Assembly: GCF_000429965.1 (NCBI RefSeq)
Contig: NZ_AUCW01000021.1
Coordinates: forward strand, 45,444-109,443
Length of the DNA stretch: 64,000 nt
From: Desulfogranum mediterraneum DSM 13871
Lineage (GTDB): Bacteria; Desulfobacterota; Desulfobulbia; Desulfobulbales; Desulfobulbaceae
Reading direction: 5' to 3'
The notes under the pieces are model-generated. The model worked only from the letters and a program-made list of their open reading frames with translations. It was not told the origin of the DNA and made no database searches. Position numbers and translations under genes: made by a program. Every line of letters begins with the position of its first letter. Positions within the stretch are counted from its first letter, which is position 1. Of this stretch, positions 38,329 to 47,244 are shown piece after piece.

Positions 38329-39330
38329 ATGAGAGCGTTAATCTGTGGTGTATCCGGGCAGGATGGAGCATATCTTGCCCAACTCTTGTTGAGTAAAGGA
38401 TACGAAGTGTTTGGAGCTTCAAGAGATGCCCAGATGTCTTCTTTTGCTAACCTGAAATTCCTGGGGATAAATGACAAGGTTAAAAAGGTATCCCTCGCGA
38501 TAAATGATTTTAGATCCGTGCTGCAGGCAATTCAGCAGATACAACCTGATGAGATTTATAACCTCGCCGGCCAGAGTTCCGTTGGTCTCTCATTTGAACA
38601 GCCGGTAGAGACCCTGGAGAGTATCAGTATTGGTGTATTGAATCTGCTTGAGGCAATCCGTTTTTCGAAAAGAGATATTAAATTTTATAATGCCGGTTCA
38701 AGTGAAGTCTTTGGCGACACGCATGGTGTAGCCGCAACGGAAGAGACAGCCTTTCATCCACAGAGCCCGTATGCGGTCGCAAAGGCCTCTGCCCATTGGA
38801 TTGTCGCCAATTATCGTGATGCATATGGCATATTTGCCTGTACAGGGATCCTTTTTAACCATGAATCACCCTTGAGACCGACTCGTTTTGTTACCCGGAA
38901 AATTGTCTCTACCGCCTGCAGAATAGCAGCAGGAAGTGGTGAAACCCTTAAACTGGGTAATATTTCCATAGCTCGCGACTGGGGATGGGCTGCGGAGTAT
39001 GTCGAGGCAATGTGGCGAATGCTTCAGCTTAAAGAACCAGACGATTTTGTCGTGGCAACCGGCACCTCAAGAAAGCTTGAAGAGTTTATTGCCCTGGCCT
39101 TTGAAACGCTTCAGCTTAACTGGCAGGATCACGTGGAAACGGATCCTTCACTCCTGCGACCTTCCGATATTTTGGAAGGTTCCGCTAATCCGGTCAAGGC
39201 GCTTCGTAGCTTGGGGTGGAAAGCAAAATACGGGCTTGAGGATGTTGTTCGGATGATGGTTGCTGCAGATATCCAAAAGAACAAAGAAGTTGGAATGCCG
39301 GGTTCAGTGGATCCGAGACAGACAGTATAG
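38329..39330 (+). CDS. Second, divergent GDP-mannose 4,6-dehydratase-like protein
   Basis: An extended SDR protein of 333 aa with [21 protein letters not shown] at the NADP site (20-residue core shown elsewhere in the first Gmd as a similar pattern), the catalytic pair in NAGSSEVFGDT and YAVAKASAHW, and FNHESPLRPTRFVTRKI. It is related to the first Gmd at 25.2 kb but clearly different. It may make GDP-4-keto-6-deoxymannose for a second sugar branch, or be specialised on another NDP-hexose. No matching reductase gene lies directly next to it. Confidence 0.85.
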   Translation: MRALICGVSGQDGAYLAQLLLSKGYEVFGASRDAQMSSFANLKFLGINDKVKKVSLAINDFRSVLQAIQQIQPDEIYNLAGQSSVGLSFEQPVETLESISIGVLNLLEAIRFSKRDIKFYNAGSSEVFGDTHGVAATEETAFHPQSPYAVAKASAHWIVANYRDAYGIFACTGILFNHESPLRPTRFVTRKIVSTACRIAAGSGETLKLGNISIARDWGWAAEYVEAMWRMLQLKEPDDFVVATGTSRKLEEFIALAFETLQLNWQDHVETDPSLLRPSDILEGSANPVKALRSLGWKAKYGLEDVVRMMVAADIQKNKEVGMPGSVDPRQTV

Positions 39331-39333
39331 TAT

Positions 39334-41304
39334 ATGCAATTTATTTTGAGCTTTATTGAGCGGTGGCTCGGAGGACTGGCCGGTGTTCTCATTTCGTTGA
39401 GCGGTATTTTTTTTTGTATCGTCTTGATTAATGCCTTTTGGGATCGCAGGCTACGACTCTCTGAGTTTATTTCTTTAGGGCTCTGCGCTATCGCCTTAAC
39501 GTTTTACCAGCTAACAACCAGCCTTTGCCAAAAACTGTTTGAGGTTGAGCAAAACATGGTTGTCTCCGCATTATTTTTTTTTACGCTTTCAGGTTTGGTT
39601 TATTCTTCGATCAGGGAGATGAAAACAAATGCTAAGGCAAAATTATTGGGAGAAAGTCTCAAGAGTACGATTTTTTCGGAAAAAACAGCAGGGCGCGTAA
39701 TCAGGGGGACAAAAATAGGGGCCCCTCTTGTTATCATTCTCAGTGTCCTTGCAGTCCTCGCTACAGGGCTTTCAGCACCGCAGGTAATGGTTGGCGATGA
39801 GGTTACTCATTATTATATCCTCACCCACCAGGCAGAGGATCTGTCAAAGCCGAATTTTTATGCAGAAATTCCAGTCGCCACTGGAGAGATAGAAAAGAGG
39901 CGGTATCCTCATTCGTTCTTTTGGCACTACGCTGGGGCCATCATCCACCGCCTTAGCGGCGGCTCTTTTGCCTGGATCCAGTTTTACCAGGCATTTTTTC
40001 TGATTCAGTTTCTCACGATTGGCTATTTAATTGCCCGTGACCGGCAAGGTGTAGCCACACGATCAGCCCTCTTGTATGTCCTCGCCTTGGCGTCACTGCC
40101 ACTTTCCCTGATCTTTTCGGTAGCCTTTTATCAGGATGTACCGCTGACAGCCCAGATTCTCACCGCCTTTTATTTCCTGCGTAGGGGGCGATGGTATCTG
40201 GCTGCACTTTTTTTGGCATTGGCTATTGGTCTTAAAGTTACCGCAGTACTGTTTTACCCCTCTTTCTTCATGTTACTCTCGTGCTGGGCGATAAAAAAAA
40301 CAGGGTGGTTCAGAGGGATTCTTACAGTTGCCTGTGCCCTCCTGATTGTACTATCCAGTACCTGGTCAATCGGTCGTGCTGTCCTAATCTACGGTAATTC
40401 GAGTTTTTACCCACAAGAGCAACTGGAGAGATTAGTAAAAAAAGCGCATAGAGCTCTCATCTCAAATGTGTCTGTGGTAGCGGAGAAAAGAGCACCTTCA
40501 CAGGCGCATACCGATCTTGCCGTGCGGCCTTCCAAGGTGAAGCCGGACAATAAACCACGACCTCCGGTCATAGCAAACCATCCCGGAGACTTGAGGATAA
40601 AGCAAAACTACTTGATCTATGGTGGAGTTGTGTTGTGGCTTCTGGTTTTATTGGGCGCAGGCGGCATGTTGTACTCTAGATTCCAAGCCAAAGGACGGTT
40701 CAGATGCCAGGAGTCAAATATATGGATGATCTTTGTTGGAGGGTCATACACGCTCCTGGCAGCATGGTTTATTAAAACATCTCCTGACGCAAGATTCTTT
40801 CTTCCCGGTCTGCCGTTTTTACTCCTGCCCATCGTTGAAAAGGTTGTCTGTTTGCCCAGGCCCAAGGTGATTGTTTCTGTGATTGCAGCGCTTGCTTTTT
40901 TGCAAGGTGGATTTGTCCTTGCCAAAACCCATCGGTTGCGCGCACTTTCGACGGCAATCCAGGAGGGTATCGATTTTATGAAGAAGCACCCTCCAGAGGG
41001 TCGTATTTTTATGTATCCAGAGGGCAATTATCGATTTTTTCCGGCTCAGCACGAGTGGTATCTTGGCTATCATCTCCGCGATTTTTGGCGAGCTGACAAC
41101 GATAAACGTATCCAACTGCTTGAAGATTATGATGTGAGCATGGTGGTCATTAAAAAACATCTTGTTGCTCCGGTTGATGATCAGATTACCAACCTTGGAG
41201 TATATCCGGTGGAGTTTGTCAATGAAATCAGTGTTGATGAGAGATTTGATAAGGTGTTTTCAAATAGTCAGCTGATAATGTACAGACTCAGCAGAAATGA
41301 TTAA
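39334..41304 (+). CDS. GT39/GT-C-like polytopic membrane glycosyltransferase, 656 aa
   Basis: About a dozen membrane segments. The first large loop carries PQVMVGDEVTHYYILTHQ with the acidic pair typical of lipid-phosphate-sugar-dependent transferases. RRYPHSFFWHYAGAIIHRL, SVAFYQDVPLTAQILTA and KVTAVLFYPSFF follow. A soluble, Lys/Pro-rich loop lies near residues 365-420 and a periplasmic C-terminal domain at about 540-656. It likely adds a sugar in the periplasm from a polyprenyl-phosphate donor. It is the last gene of the first module; a 130-nt gap follows. Confidence 0.75.
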   Translation: MQFILSFIERWLGGLAGVLISLSGIFFCIVLINAFWDRRLRLSEFISLGLCAIALTFYQLTTSLCQKLFEVEQNMVVSALFFFTLSGLVYSSIREMKTNAKAKLLGESLKSTIFSEKTAGRVIRGTKIGAPLVIILSVLAVLATGLSAPQVMVGDEVTHYYILTHQAEDLSKPNFYAEIPVATGEIEKRRYPHSFFWHYAGAIIHRLSGGSFAWIQFYQAFFLIQFLTIGYLIARDRQGVATRSALLYVLALASLPLSLIFSVAFYQDVPLTAQILTAFYFLRRGRWYLAALFLALAIGLKVTAVLFYPSFFMLLSCWAIKKTGWFRGILTVACALLIVLSSTWSIGRAVLIYGNSSFYPQEQLERLVKKAHRALISNVSVVAEKRAPSQAHTDLAVRPSKVKPDNKPRPPVIANHPGDLRIKQNYLIYGGVVLWLLVLLGAGGMLYSRFQAKGRFRCQESNIWMIFVGGSYTLLAAWFIKTSPDARFFLPGLPFLLLPIVEKVVCLPRPKVIVSVIAALAFLQGGFVLAKTHRLRALSTAIQEGIDFMKKHPPEGRIFMYPEGNYRFFPAQHEWYLGYHLRDFWRADNDKRIQLLEDYDVSMVVIKKHLVAPVDDQITNLGVYPVEFVNEISVDERFDKVFSNSQLIMYRLSRND

Positions 41305-41374
41305 GGGCAGTACGTCAGGCTCCTAATGGCGTTGATTTAAGCAAAGCCAGATTTTTCCCTTTATATTTTCGACA

Positions 41375-41397
41375 AATATAGTTATGACGAATATATT
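41375..41397. promoter_or_regulatory. AT-rich inverted repeat upstream of the GbsR-like gene (possible operator)
   Basis: AATATA at 41375-41380 and TATATT at 41392-41397 form a 6-bp inverted repeat with an 11-nt spacer in the 130-nt gap before the regulator gene. Being AT-only arms it could occur by chance, but its place fits an autoregulation site. Confidence 0.25.
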
Positions 41398-41434
41398 CTT
41401 TATCTTTTAGAAAATTTTAAACGTTAAAAAAGTT

Positions 41435-41953
41435 ATGAGGTCAGATACTGAATTGTGTGAAGCAAGAATGAGGTTGATTGAAATCGGCGGACGTACCTCG
41501 CAGGATCTTGGGGCCGGTCGCATCGTTGGTCAGGTGCTTGTTTACCTTTATCTTCAGGAGCATGAGCAGTCCCTTGATCAGATAGCGAGCGATCTCGGGC
41601 TAAGTAAAGCTTCGGTCAGCATAGCTGCCCGGCAGCTCGACAGCCTTGGGCTGATAAAAAAAGTGTGGAAAAGCGGCGACCGTCGCAATTATTATAAAAG
41701 TGCGGAAAATATTGGTACCGCTCTGCAACAGGGGCTCCTTTCTTTTGTCCAGCAAAAGGTCCAGTTGTTTGGCCTGGAACTGGACGATACACTCTCCCTG
41801 ATTGAATCTCATGATAGTGGGAACAGTAGTTGCGACGCGGATTTTTTGCATCAACGAGTCAGCAGGGCCAAAGCTCTGCAAAGTAAACTCGACAAAATAT
41901 TGGGCAACCCGATGGTGAAATTTCTGGCAGGGGCTGTAGGTGGAAAGCAATGA
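41435..41953 (+). CDS. GbsR/MarR-type winged-helix regulator
   Basis: A 172-aa protein with a winged-helix DNA-binding region at about residues 35-95: GAGRIVGQVLVYLYL, SLDQIASDLGLSKASVSIAARQ, then LGLIKKVWKSGDRRNYYKS as the wing. The C-terminal part is helical and probably dimerises. It matches the GbsR family of MarR-like repressors, which respond to small molecules. Its stop overlaps the second wzm start by 4 nt, so it is co-translated with the transporter it may control. This is an unusual place for a regulator and marks the start of a second module. Confidence 0.85.
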   Translation: MRSDTELCEARMRLIEIGGRTSQDLGAGRIVGQVLVYLYLQEHEQSLDQIASDLGLSKASVSIAARQLDSLGLIKKVWKSGDRRNYYKSAENIGTALQQGLLSFVQQKVQLFGLELDDTLSLIESHDSGNSSCDADFLHQRVSRAKALQSKLDKILGNPMVKFLAGAVGGKQ

Positions 41954-42819
41954 TGACAGACAAGAATGTAACCGGTGATGATTCCGATTGGGACATGGTG
42001 ATAAAACCCCAGGCAGGGTGGATCGGTCTGGATTTGGGTGAGTTGTGGCGGTACAGGGATCTTGTAGGGCTATTTGTAAAAAGAGATTTTGTTGCACTGT
42101 ACAAGCAAACAGTGCTAGGGCCTTTGTGGTATATTATTCAACCCCTTTTCACCACGCTGGTTTTCACGGTGATTTTTGGCAAGGTTGCAAAGATACCAAC
42201 AGACTCTATTCCTCCTTTCCTGTTTTACCTGGCAGGAAATGTCATGTGGGGGTATTTTTCTACAACACTTACAGCGACGTCGAATACCTTCAATCAAAAT
42301 GCCGCTATTTTTGGCAAAGTGTACTTTCCTAGGTTAACGGTTCCTTTAGCTGTTATCATTGTCAATTTTTTACAGTTTGGAATCCAGTTCTGTCTGTTTT
42401 TGGGTTTCTATTTTTATTTTATGGTTAACGGTGCTCCGGTCTTTGTAACATCATGGATATGGACTTTGCCATTGTTGTTGATCCAAATGGCGATGTTGAG
42501 CTTTGGCTTTGGCATCCTGATTTCGTCATTAACCACAAAATACAAAGATCTACGATTTGCCATGGCGTTCATCATTCAGCTGTGGATGTATGCAACTCCG
42601 ATTGTTTATCCTTTGAGCCAGATACCGGATTGGCTGAGAAGCTATTACGTTCTTAATCCAATGGTGTCTTTGGTTGAAGGATTCAGGCTTGCATTTCTTG
42701 GAAGAAGCGCTTTGTGTTTTTCTGATGTTATCTCTAGTGTAACTGTAACAATCCTGGTGGTTTTTATTGGCGTAGCTCTGTTTAACAGAATTGAAAAGAC
42801 TTTTATGGATACTGTCTAA
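41950..42819 (+). CDS. wzm: ABC-2 type polysaccharide export permease (second Wzm)
   Basis: A 289-aa permease with a cytoplasmic N-terminal ~50 residues and six membrane segments. Family phrases are ALYKQTVLGPLWYIIQPL near the start, FPRLTVPLAVIIVNFLQ style region in the middle (VYFPRLTVPLAVII), and LNPMVSLVEGFRLAFLG near the end. It is not closely alike to the first Wzm and belongs to another branch (KpsM/TagG-like). It overlaps the regulator gene and precedes its ATPase by 76 nt. Confidence 0.9.
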   Translation: MMTDKNVTGDDSDWDMVIKPQAGWIGLDLGELWRYRDLVGLFVKRDFVALYKQTVLGPLWYIIQPLFTTLVFTVIFGKVAKIPTDSIPPFLFYLAGNVMWGYFSTTLTATSNTFNQNAAIFGKVYFPRLTVPLAVIIVNFLQFGIQFCLFLGFYFYFMVNGAPVFVTSWIWTLPLLLIQMAMLSFGFGILISSLTTKYKDLRFAMAFIIQLWMYATPIVYPLSQIPDWLRSYYVLNPMVSLVEGFRLAFLGRSALCFSDVISSVTVTILVVFIGVALFNRIEKTFMDTV

Positions 42820-42895
42820 GGTGCCGGTAAAGGCGGTTGGATTAACTCAATCCAGTAAACAATGAAAAATAAAACAGTATTGATTTGATTACAGT

Positions 42896-44221
42896 ATGAA
42901 AGCAATTCAAATTGACAGCCTTTGGAAAGAATACCGTCTTGGAGTTATTAACCATGGAACGCTAGTAAAAGATTTCCAATCCTGGTGGGCGCGACTTCGG
43001 GGTATAGAAGATCCCAACTCCCTGATCACAATAGATGAGGCTGAGAGTTGTGGGGTTAACGCTGGTAAAGTTAATGCGTTGCGAGATATTAACCTGGAAA
43101 TCAATCAGGGGGAAATCCTTGGAATTATCGGGAGGAATGGGGCAGGGAAATCAACACTTCTCAAGATTCTGTCAAAAGTCACCAGCCCAACCAGAGGTTG
43201 CATAAGGACTAGAGGAAGAATAGCCAGTCTACTTGAAGTAGGTACAGGCTTTCATCCTGAATTGACGGGTCGTGAGAATGTGTTTCTCAATGGTGCAATC
43301 CTGGGGATGAGTAAAGAGGAAATTAAGCAGAAATTTGATGAAATTGTTGAATTTGCCGAATTGAATCACTTTATAGACACTCCTGTAAAAAGATATTCCA
43401 GTGGCATGTATGTTCGTCTGGCTTTTGCAGTGGCAGCTCATCTGGAGACCGAAATCATTGTGGTTGACGAGGTCCTTGCTGTTGGTGATGTTGTTTTTCA
43501 GCGAAAATGTCTTGGAAAAATGAAGGACGTGTCAAGTGCTGGGCGGACAGTGTTGTTTGTCAGTCACAATATGAATGCTATTAAAAATCTTTGTACCAGG
43601 GCGATTCTGATTGACCAGGGGTGCTTGACCATGGATGCAGACCCGGAAAGTGTTGTTGCACGTTATCTGGATCGCAACCTCGTGGAGGGACCTATCGTTT
43701 CAGAGCGTGAAATTGAGAAGAGAATCGAGGGTGTGATCAAAAAACAGTACCCACATTTTCGGATCCTTGAGATTCGCATGGAAAACGAACAGGGAATGGC
43801 AGCTTCTAAATTTGAGTCGACAGAACCGGTTATTGTACAAGTTAAATACAGGGTTTTTCAAAAAGTTAACGATTTAAGAATATTAGTTGCCGTAGCCGAT
43901 GAGATGGGGACAAGTATTTATGGTTCGCAGAATACCGATGATAATTCAACAGCTGAACAATTTTACGAAATTGAACCTGGCGACTATATCGCGCGGTGTG
44001 TGTTACCTGCCAATATTTTTGCCAATAAAAAGTACCATCTTAATATAGACGTGGTTAGCCCGAAAAAAGAACACCATGTGTTGAAGAAGATCCTCGAATT
44101 TGAAATTGAGTTTCACGGATATAATTCGGAAATTCAATATGGCGGCAATAATTTAGATTTTTTTCTGTGGCCCAAAATGTCTTGGCAGGCCGAGAAGATA
44201 GATACAGCAACAGGAGTGTAA
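42896..44221 (+). CDS. wzt: Polysaccharide ABC transporter ATPase with C-terminal domain (second Wzt)
   Basis: A 441-aa ATPase. The nucleotide-binding domain spans residues 1-240, with a long loop inserted before it (about residues 20-60), Walker A GRNGAGKST at 79-87, LLEVGTGFHPELTGRENV, signature YSSGMYVRLAFA and Walker B IIVVDEVLAVGD. Residues about 250-441 form a beta-rich cargo-binding domain distinct from that of the first Wzt, which suggests a different polymer end. GC here is clearly lower than upstream. Confidence 0.93.
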   Translation: MKAIQIDSLWKEYRLGVINHGTLVKDFQSWWARLRGIEDPNSLITIDEAESCGVNAGKVNALRDINLEINQGEILGIIGRNGAGKSTLLKILSKVTSPTRGCIRTRGRIASLLEVGTGFHPELTGRENVFLNGAILGMSKEEIKQKFDEIVEFAELNHFIDTPVKRYSSGMYVRLAFAVAAHLETEIIVVDEVLAVGDVVFQRKCLGKMKDVSSAGRTVLFVSHNMNAIKNLCTRAILIDQGCLTMDADPESVVARYLDRNLVEGPIVSEREIEKRIEGVIKKQYPHFRILEIRMENEQGMAASKFESTEPVIVQVKYRVFQKVNDLRILVAVADEMGTSIYGSQNTDDNSTAEQFYEIEPGDYIARCVLPANIFANKKYHLNIDVVSPKKEHHVLKKILEFEIEFHGYNSEIQYGGNNLDFFLWPKMSWQAEKIDTATGV

Positions 44222-44225
44222 CATA

Positions 44226-45230
44226 ATGCTGAGTGATTCAACCATACTTGTAACTGGGGGCACCGGTTCATTCGGGCATACTTTCATACCCATGACCCTG
44301 GCTAAATACAATCCCAAAAAGGTCATCATCTATTCCCGGGATGAGATGAAGCAGTGGGAAATGGCAAAGCTCTTTGCCGGAGATAACCGAGTTCGCTTTT
44401 TTATTGGTGATGTGCGGGACAAAGATCGTCTGTACAGGGCCTTGGACGGGGTTGATTTCGTTGTGCATGCCGCTGCTTCAAAAATTGTTCCAACAGCCGA
44501 GTATAATCCTTTTGAGTGCATCAAGACTAATATTAATGGGGCGATGAACCTGATAGATGCATGCATTGACCAGGGGGTTAAACGAGTTGTTGCATTAAGC
44601 ACGGATAAAGCATCAAGTCCTGTCAACCTTTATGGCGCCACCAAATTGGCATCCGATAAGGTCTTTGTTGCCGGTAATGCCTACGTCAGTGACTATAAGA
44701 CGCGCTTTGCTGTAGTGAGGTACGGAAATGTGATGGGATCAAGGGGGTCGGTAATTCCATTCTTCCTCTCGATCAGAGAGAAGGGTGAGTTGCCGATAAC
44801 TGATCCTCGTATGACGCGCTTCATGATCACCTTGGAGCAGGGAGTGGACCTGGTGTGGCATGCTTTTGAAGATATGGAGGGGGGGGAAATATATGTGAGG
44901 AAGACGCCTTCCATGAATGTGACCGATATCGCCTCAACAGTAGCCCCGCAGGCAGAGCAGAATATTATCGGGATTCGTCCGGGTGAGAAGCTCCACGAAC
45001 AAATGATAAGTTCGGAAGACTCCTACTACACCTATGAGTACCCGAAATATTTTAAAATCCTTCCCTCTATTCATGAGCAGAGCAAAGACCCGCTCAGGAT
45101 AAAAGACGGTGTTCTGGTTCCGGAAGGTTTCAGTTATACCTCTGACAACAACAAAGAATGGATGGAGCAAGAAGAGTTGGGTGGATGGATTGAAAAAAAC
45201 AAGGATAAACTTCTCAATAATGGCTACTGA
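44226..45230 (+). CDS. pseB: UDP-N-acetylglucosamine 4,6-dehydratase (inverting), PseB type
   Basis: The first step of pseudaminic acid synthesis, giving UDP-4-keto-6-deoxy-L-IdoNAc. It is an extended SDR of 334 aa with VTGGTGSFGHTFIPMTL at the NADP site, IIYSRDEMKQWEM, HAAASKIVPTAEYNPFECI, LSTDKASSPVNLYGATKLAS (Asp-Lys and Tyr-x3-Lys catalytic residues) and RYGNVMGSRGSVIPFF. These match PseB/FlaA1 precisely. The ATG follows AGGAG at 8 nt. It overlaps the pseC start by 11 nt. Confidence 0.95.
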   Translation: MLSDSTILVTGGTGSFGHTFIPMTLAKYNPKKVIIYSRDEMKQWEMAKLFAGDNRVRFFIGDVRDKDRLYRALDGVDFVVHAAASKIVPTAEYNPFECIKTNINGAMNLIDACIDQGVKRVVALSTDKASSPVNLYGATKLASDKVFVAGNAYVSDYKTRFAVVRYGNVMGSRGSVIPFFLSIREKGELPITDPRMTRFMITLEQGVDLVWHAFEDMEGGEIYVRKTPSMNVTDIASTVAPQAEQNIIGIRPGEKLHEQMISSEDSYYTYEYPKYFKILPSIHEQSKDPLRIKDGVLVPEGFSYTSDNNKEWMEQEELGGWIEKNKDKLLNNGY

Positions 45231-46383
45231 GAGCAAGTATATCCCCTACGGGACACAGTGGATTGATGAGAACGACATCGAAGCCGTTGTGCGTGTATTA
45301 CGAAGTGGCTACTTGACCCAAGGTCCCCAGGTTTCTGCTTTTGAGCGTAAAATTGCCGATTATGTAGATGCACAATGGTGCGTTGCTTTTTCAAGCGCTA
45401 CAGCCGCCCTCCATTGTGCAGTGGCGGCGCTTGGGATTGCGGAGGGCGGTGCAGGCGTAACAAGTACGAATACCTTTGTGGCGTCTGCAAACTGCCTGGC
45501 TATGAACAGGCTGAGGCCCATGTTTGCTGACATCGATCCGGTCACCTTTAATGTGACGGCTTCTTCGATTAAAAAGGTGGTCGACCCTACTGTGAAGGTA
45601 TTGATACCTGTGCATTTTGCAGGGCAACCTTGTGACATGAGCACTATTGCCAGCCTGGCGAGCGAGAAAAATATTGCAGTGATTGAGGATGCTGCCCATG
45701 CTATTGGCTCGAACTACCCTGACGGTTCCAGGGTCGGGAATTGCAAATACTCGGATATGACCGTTTTTTCCTTTCATCCGGTCAAGACCATTACTACGGG
45801 CGAGGGAGGTGCTGTCACGACCAACAGCAGAAGCCTTTACAACAGGCTTCAGCTGTTGCGATCTCACGGTATTACCAAGGATCGGGATTTATTGCGGCAC
45901 AATCCGGGGCCCTGGTACTATGAGCAGCAGGCACTGGGCTTCAACTATAGGATAACCGATCTTCAATGTACCCTGGGGATACGGCAGTTGGAAAAATTGG
46001 AGGCATTTAAGCGTCGTCGACGGGAAATTATTGCCACGTACAATGAGTCTTTCTCCGCAGTGGAAAAGGTGAAAATTCCCAATCAATCGACAGGGAGTGA
46101 CCCTTGCTTCCATTTATATGTTCTGCAGATGGATTTTGCGGCAATGGGCAAGAGCCGTGCCGAGGTTATGGAGGAGCTCAACCAACTTGGTGTCGGAACA
46201 CAGGTCCACTATATTCCGGTACACTCCCAGCCATGGTACCAGGAAACGTATGGATACCGCTGGGGGGATTATCCGTTAGCCGAGGCGTACTACGAAAGAG
46301 CTTTGAGCCTACCGCTCTATCCGAAAATGACGGATACCGATGTCAACACTGTGATCCAGTCTGTTCGCGAGGTTGTCGGTTAG
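45220..46383 (+). CDS. pseC: UDP-4-keto-6-deoxy-sugar aminotransferase PseC
   Basis: A PLP-dependent DegT/DnrJ/EryC1-type transaminase making the 4-amino sugar from the PseB product. It starts at ATG 45220, overlapping pseB; the longer frame from 45109 is inside pseB. IPYGTQWIDENDIEAVV and LRSGYLTQGPQVSAFE are the PseC N-terminal signature; VIEDAAHAIGS binds PLP, and the Schiff-base Lys is about residue 189 in FSFHPVKTITTGEGG. Length 387 aa is normal. The gene order pseB-pseC fixes its role. Confidence 0.95.
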   Translation: MATESKYIPYGTQWIDENDIEAVVRVLRSGYLTQGPQVSAFERKIADYVDAQWCVAFSSATAALHCAVAALGIAEGGAGVTSTNTFVASANCLAMNRLRPMFADIDPVTFNVTASSIKKVVDPTVKVLIPVHFAGQPCDMSTIASLASEKNIAVIEDAAHAIGSNYPDGSRVGNCKYSDMTVFSFHPVKTITTGEGGAVTTNSRSLYNRLQLLRSHGITKDRDLLRHNPGPWYYEQQALGFNYRITDLQCTLGIRQLEKLEAFKRRRREIIATYNESFSAVEKVKIPNQSTGSDPCFHLYVLQMDFAAMGKSRAEVMEELNQLGVGTQVHYIPVHSQPWYQETYGYRWGDYPLAEAYYERALSLPLYPKMTDTDVNTVIQSVREVVG

Positions 46384-47244
46384 ATGAATTCCAGAATTTC
46401 CCTGGGGACAGTTCAATTCGGTCTGGATTACGGAATCAATAACCTGCGTGGAAAGGTTCCTCCGCAGGAGGTTCAACAGATACTCAAAGAAGCTTACCGG
46501 CACGGTGTTGACACCTTAGATACTGCAGCGGCATATGGCGAGAGTGAACAGGTGCTTGGGGAGGCTCTGCGGGGGGCAATGCCTTTTAAAGTCATTACAA
46601 AATTTCCGCCTGTTGGAGATTCTTCGCCAAGGGAGGTGCTGCAGACGAGTATTAAGCGCTTGCAAACTCCGCTATACGGCTACCTGCTCCATAATTATCA
46701 CTCTTTCAGACAGCGGACAGGTATTGTCGATCAAATGCAGGCGCTGAGGCAAGAGGGTCGGGTCTGTAAAACCGGATTTTCCATTTATGAGCCGGCAGAC
46801 CTTGAGGAAATTTTCGACCTTGACCTGCCGTTTGAACTGGTGCAGTTACCATTGAGTATTCTGGATAGAAGGTTTGAGCCCTATCTCTTTGAACTGTCGG
46901 AAAGGGGGGTGGAAGTACATTGCAGGTCCGCATTTTTACAGGGCCTTGTTTTTATGGAGGCTGCGAAGGTTCCGCCGTTTTTCTATCCGGTGAAGGGGCA
47001 GTTGCTGCGGCTAAAAAAAATAGCGCTGGAACTTGGGCTCACTGTTGCAGAGTTGTGTGTAGCCTTTTGTCTTGCCCATAATGAGGTTGAGCGGGTGGTT
47101 GTCGGCGTTGATGGCTTGGATAACCTCAGGCAAAATCTCGAGGTGGAGAAAAAAGCATGGTCAGCAGCAGCCATTTTAGAACAAGCCGAAGAGTTGAAAG
47201 TGACTTCTCCTGAAATATTAAACCCTTCAAAATGGAAAATCTGA
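46384..47244 (+). CDS. Aldo/keto reductase
   Basis: A 286-aa NADPH-dependent TIM-barrel reductase. RISLGTVQFGLDYG opens it; the tetrad residues are visible as DTLDTAAAYGESEQVLGEAL (Asp, Tyr), VITKFPP (Lys) and YLLHNYHSF (His). It lies directly between pseC and the cytidylyltransferase fusion with no spacing, so it likely acts on a nonulosonate precursor or a side-chain keto group made by the adjacent aminotransferase. The standard Pse pathway has no such step. Confidence 0.9.
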   Translation: MNSRISLGTVQFGLDYGINNLRGKVPPQEVQQILKEAYRHGVDTLDTAAAYGESEQVLGEALRGAMPFKVITKFPPVGDSSPREVLQTSIKRLQTPLYGYLLHNYHSFRQRTGIVDQMQALRQEGRVCKTGFSIYEPADLEEIFDLDLPFELVQLPLSILDRRFEPYLFELSERGVEVHCRSAFLQGLVFMEAAKVPPFFYPVKGQLLRLKKIALELGLTVAELCVAFCLAHNEVERVVVGVDGLDNLRQNLEVEKKAWSAAAILEQAEELKVTSPEILNPSKWKI

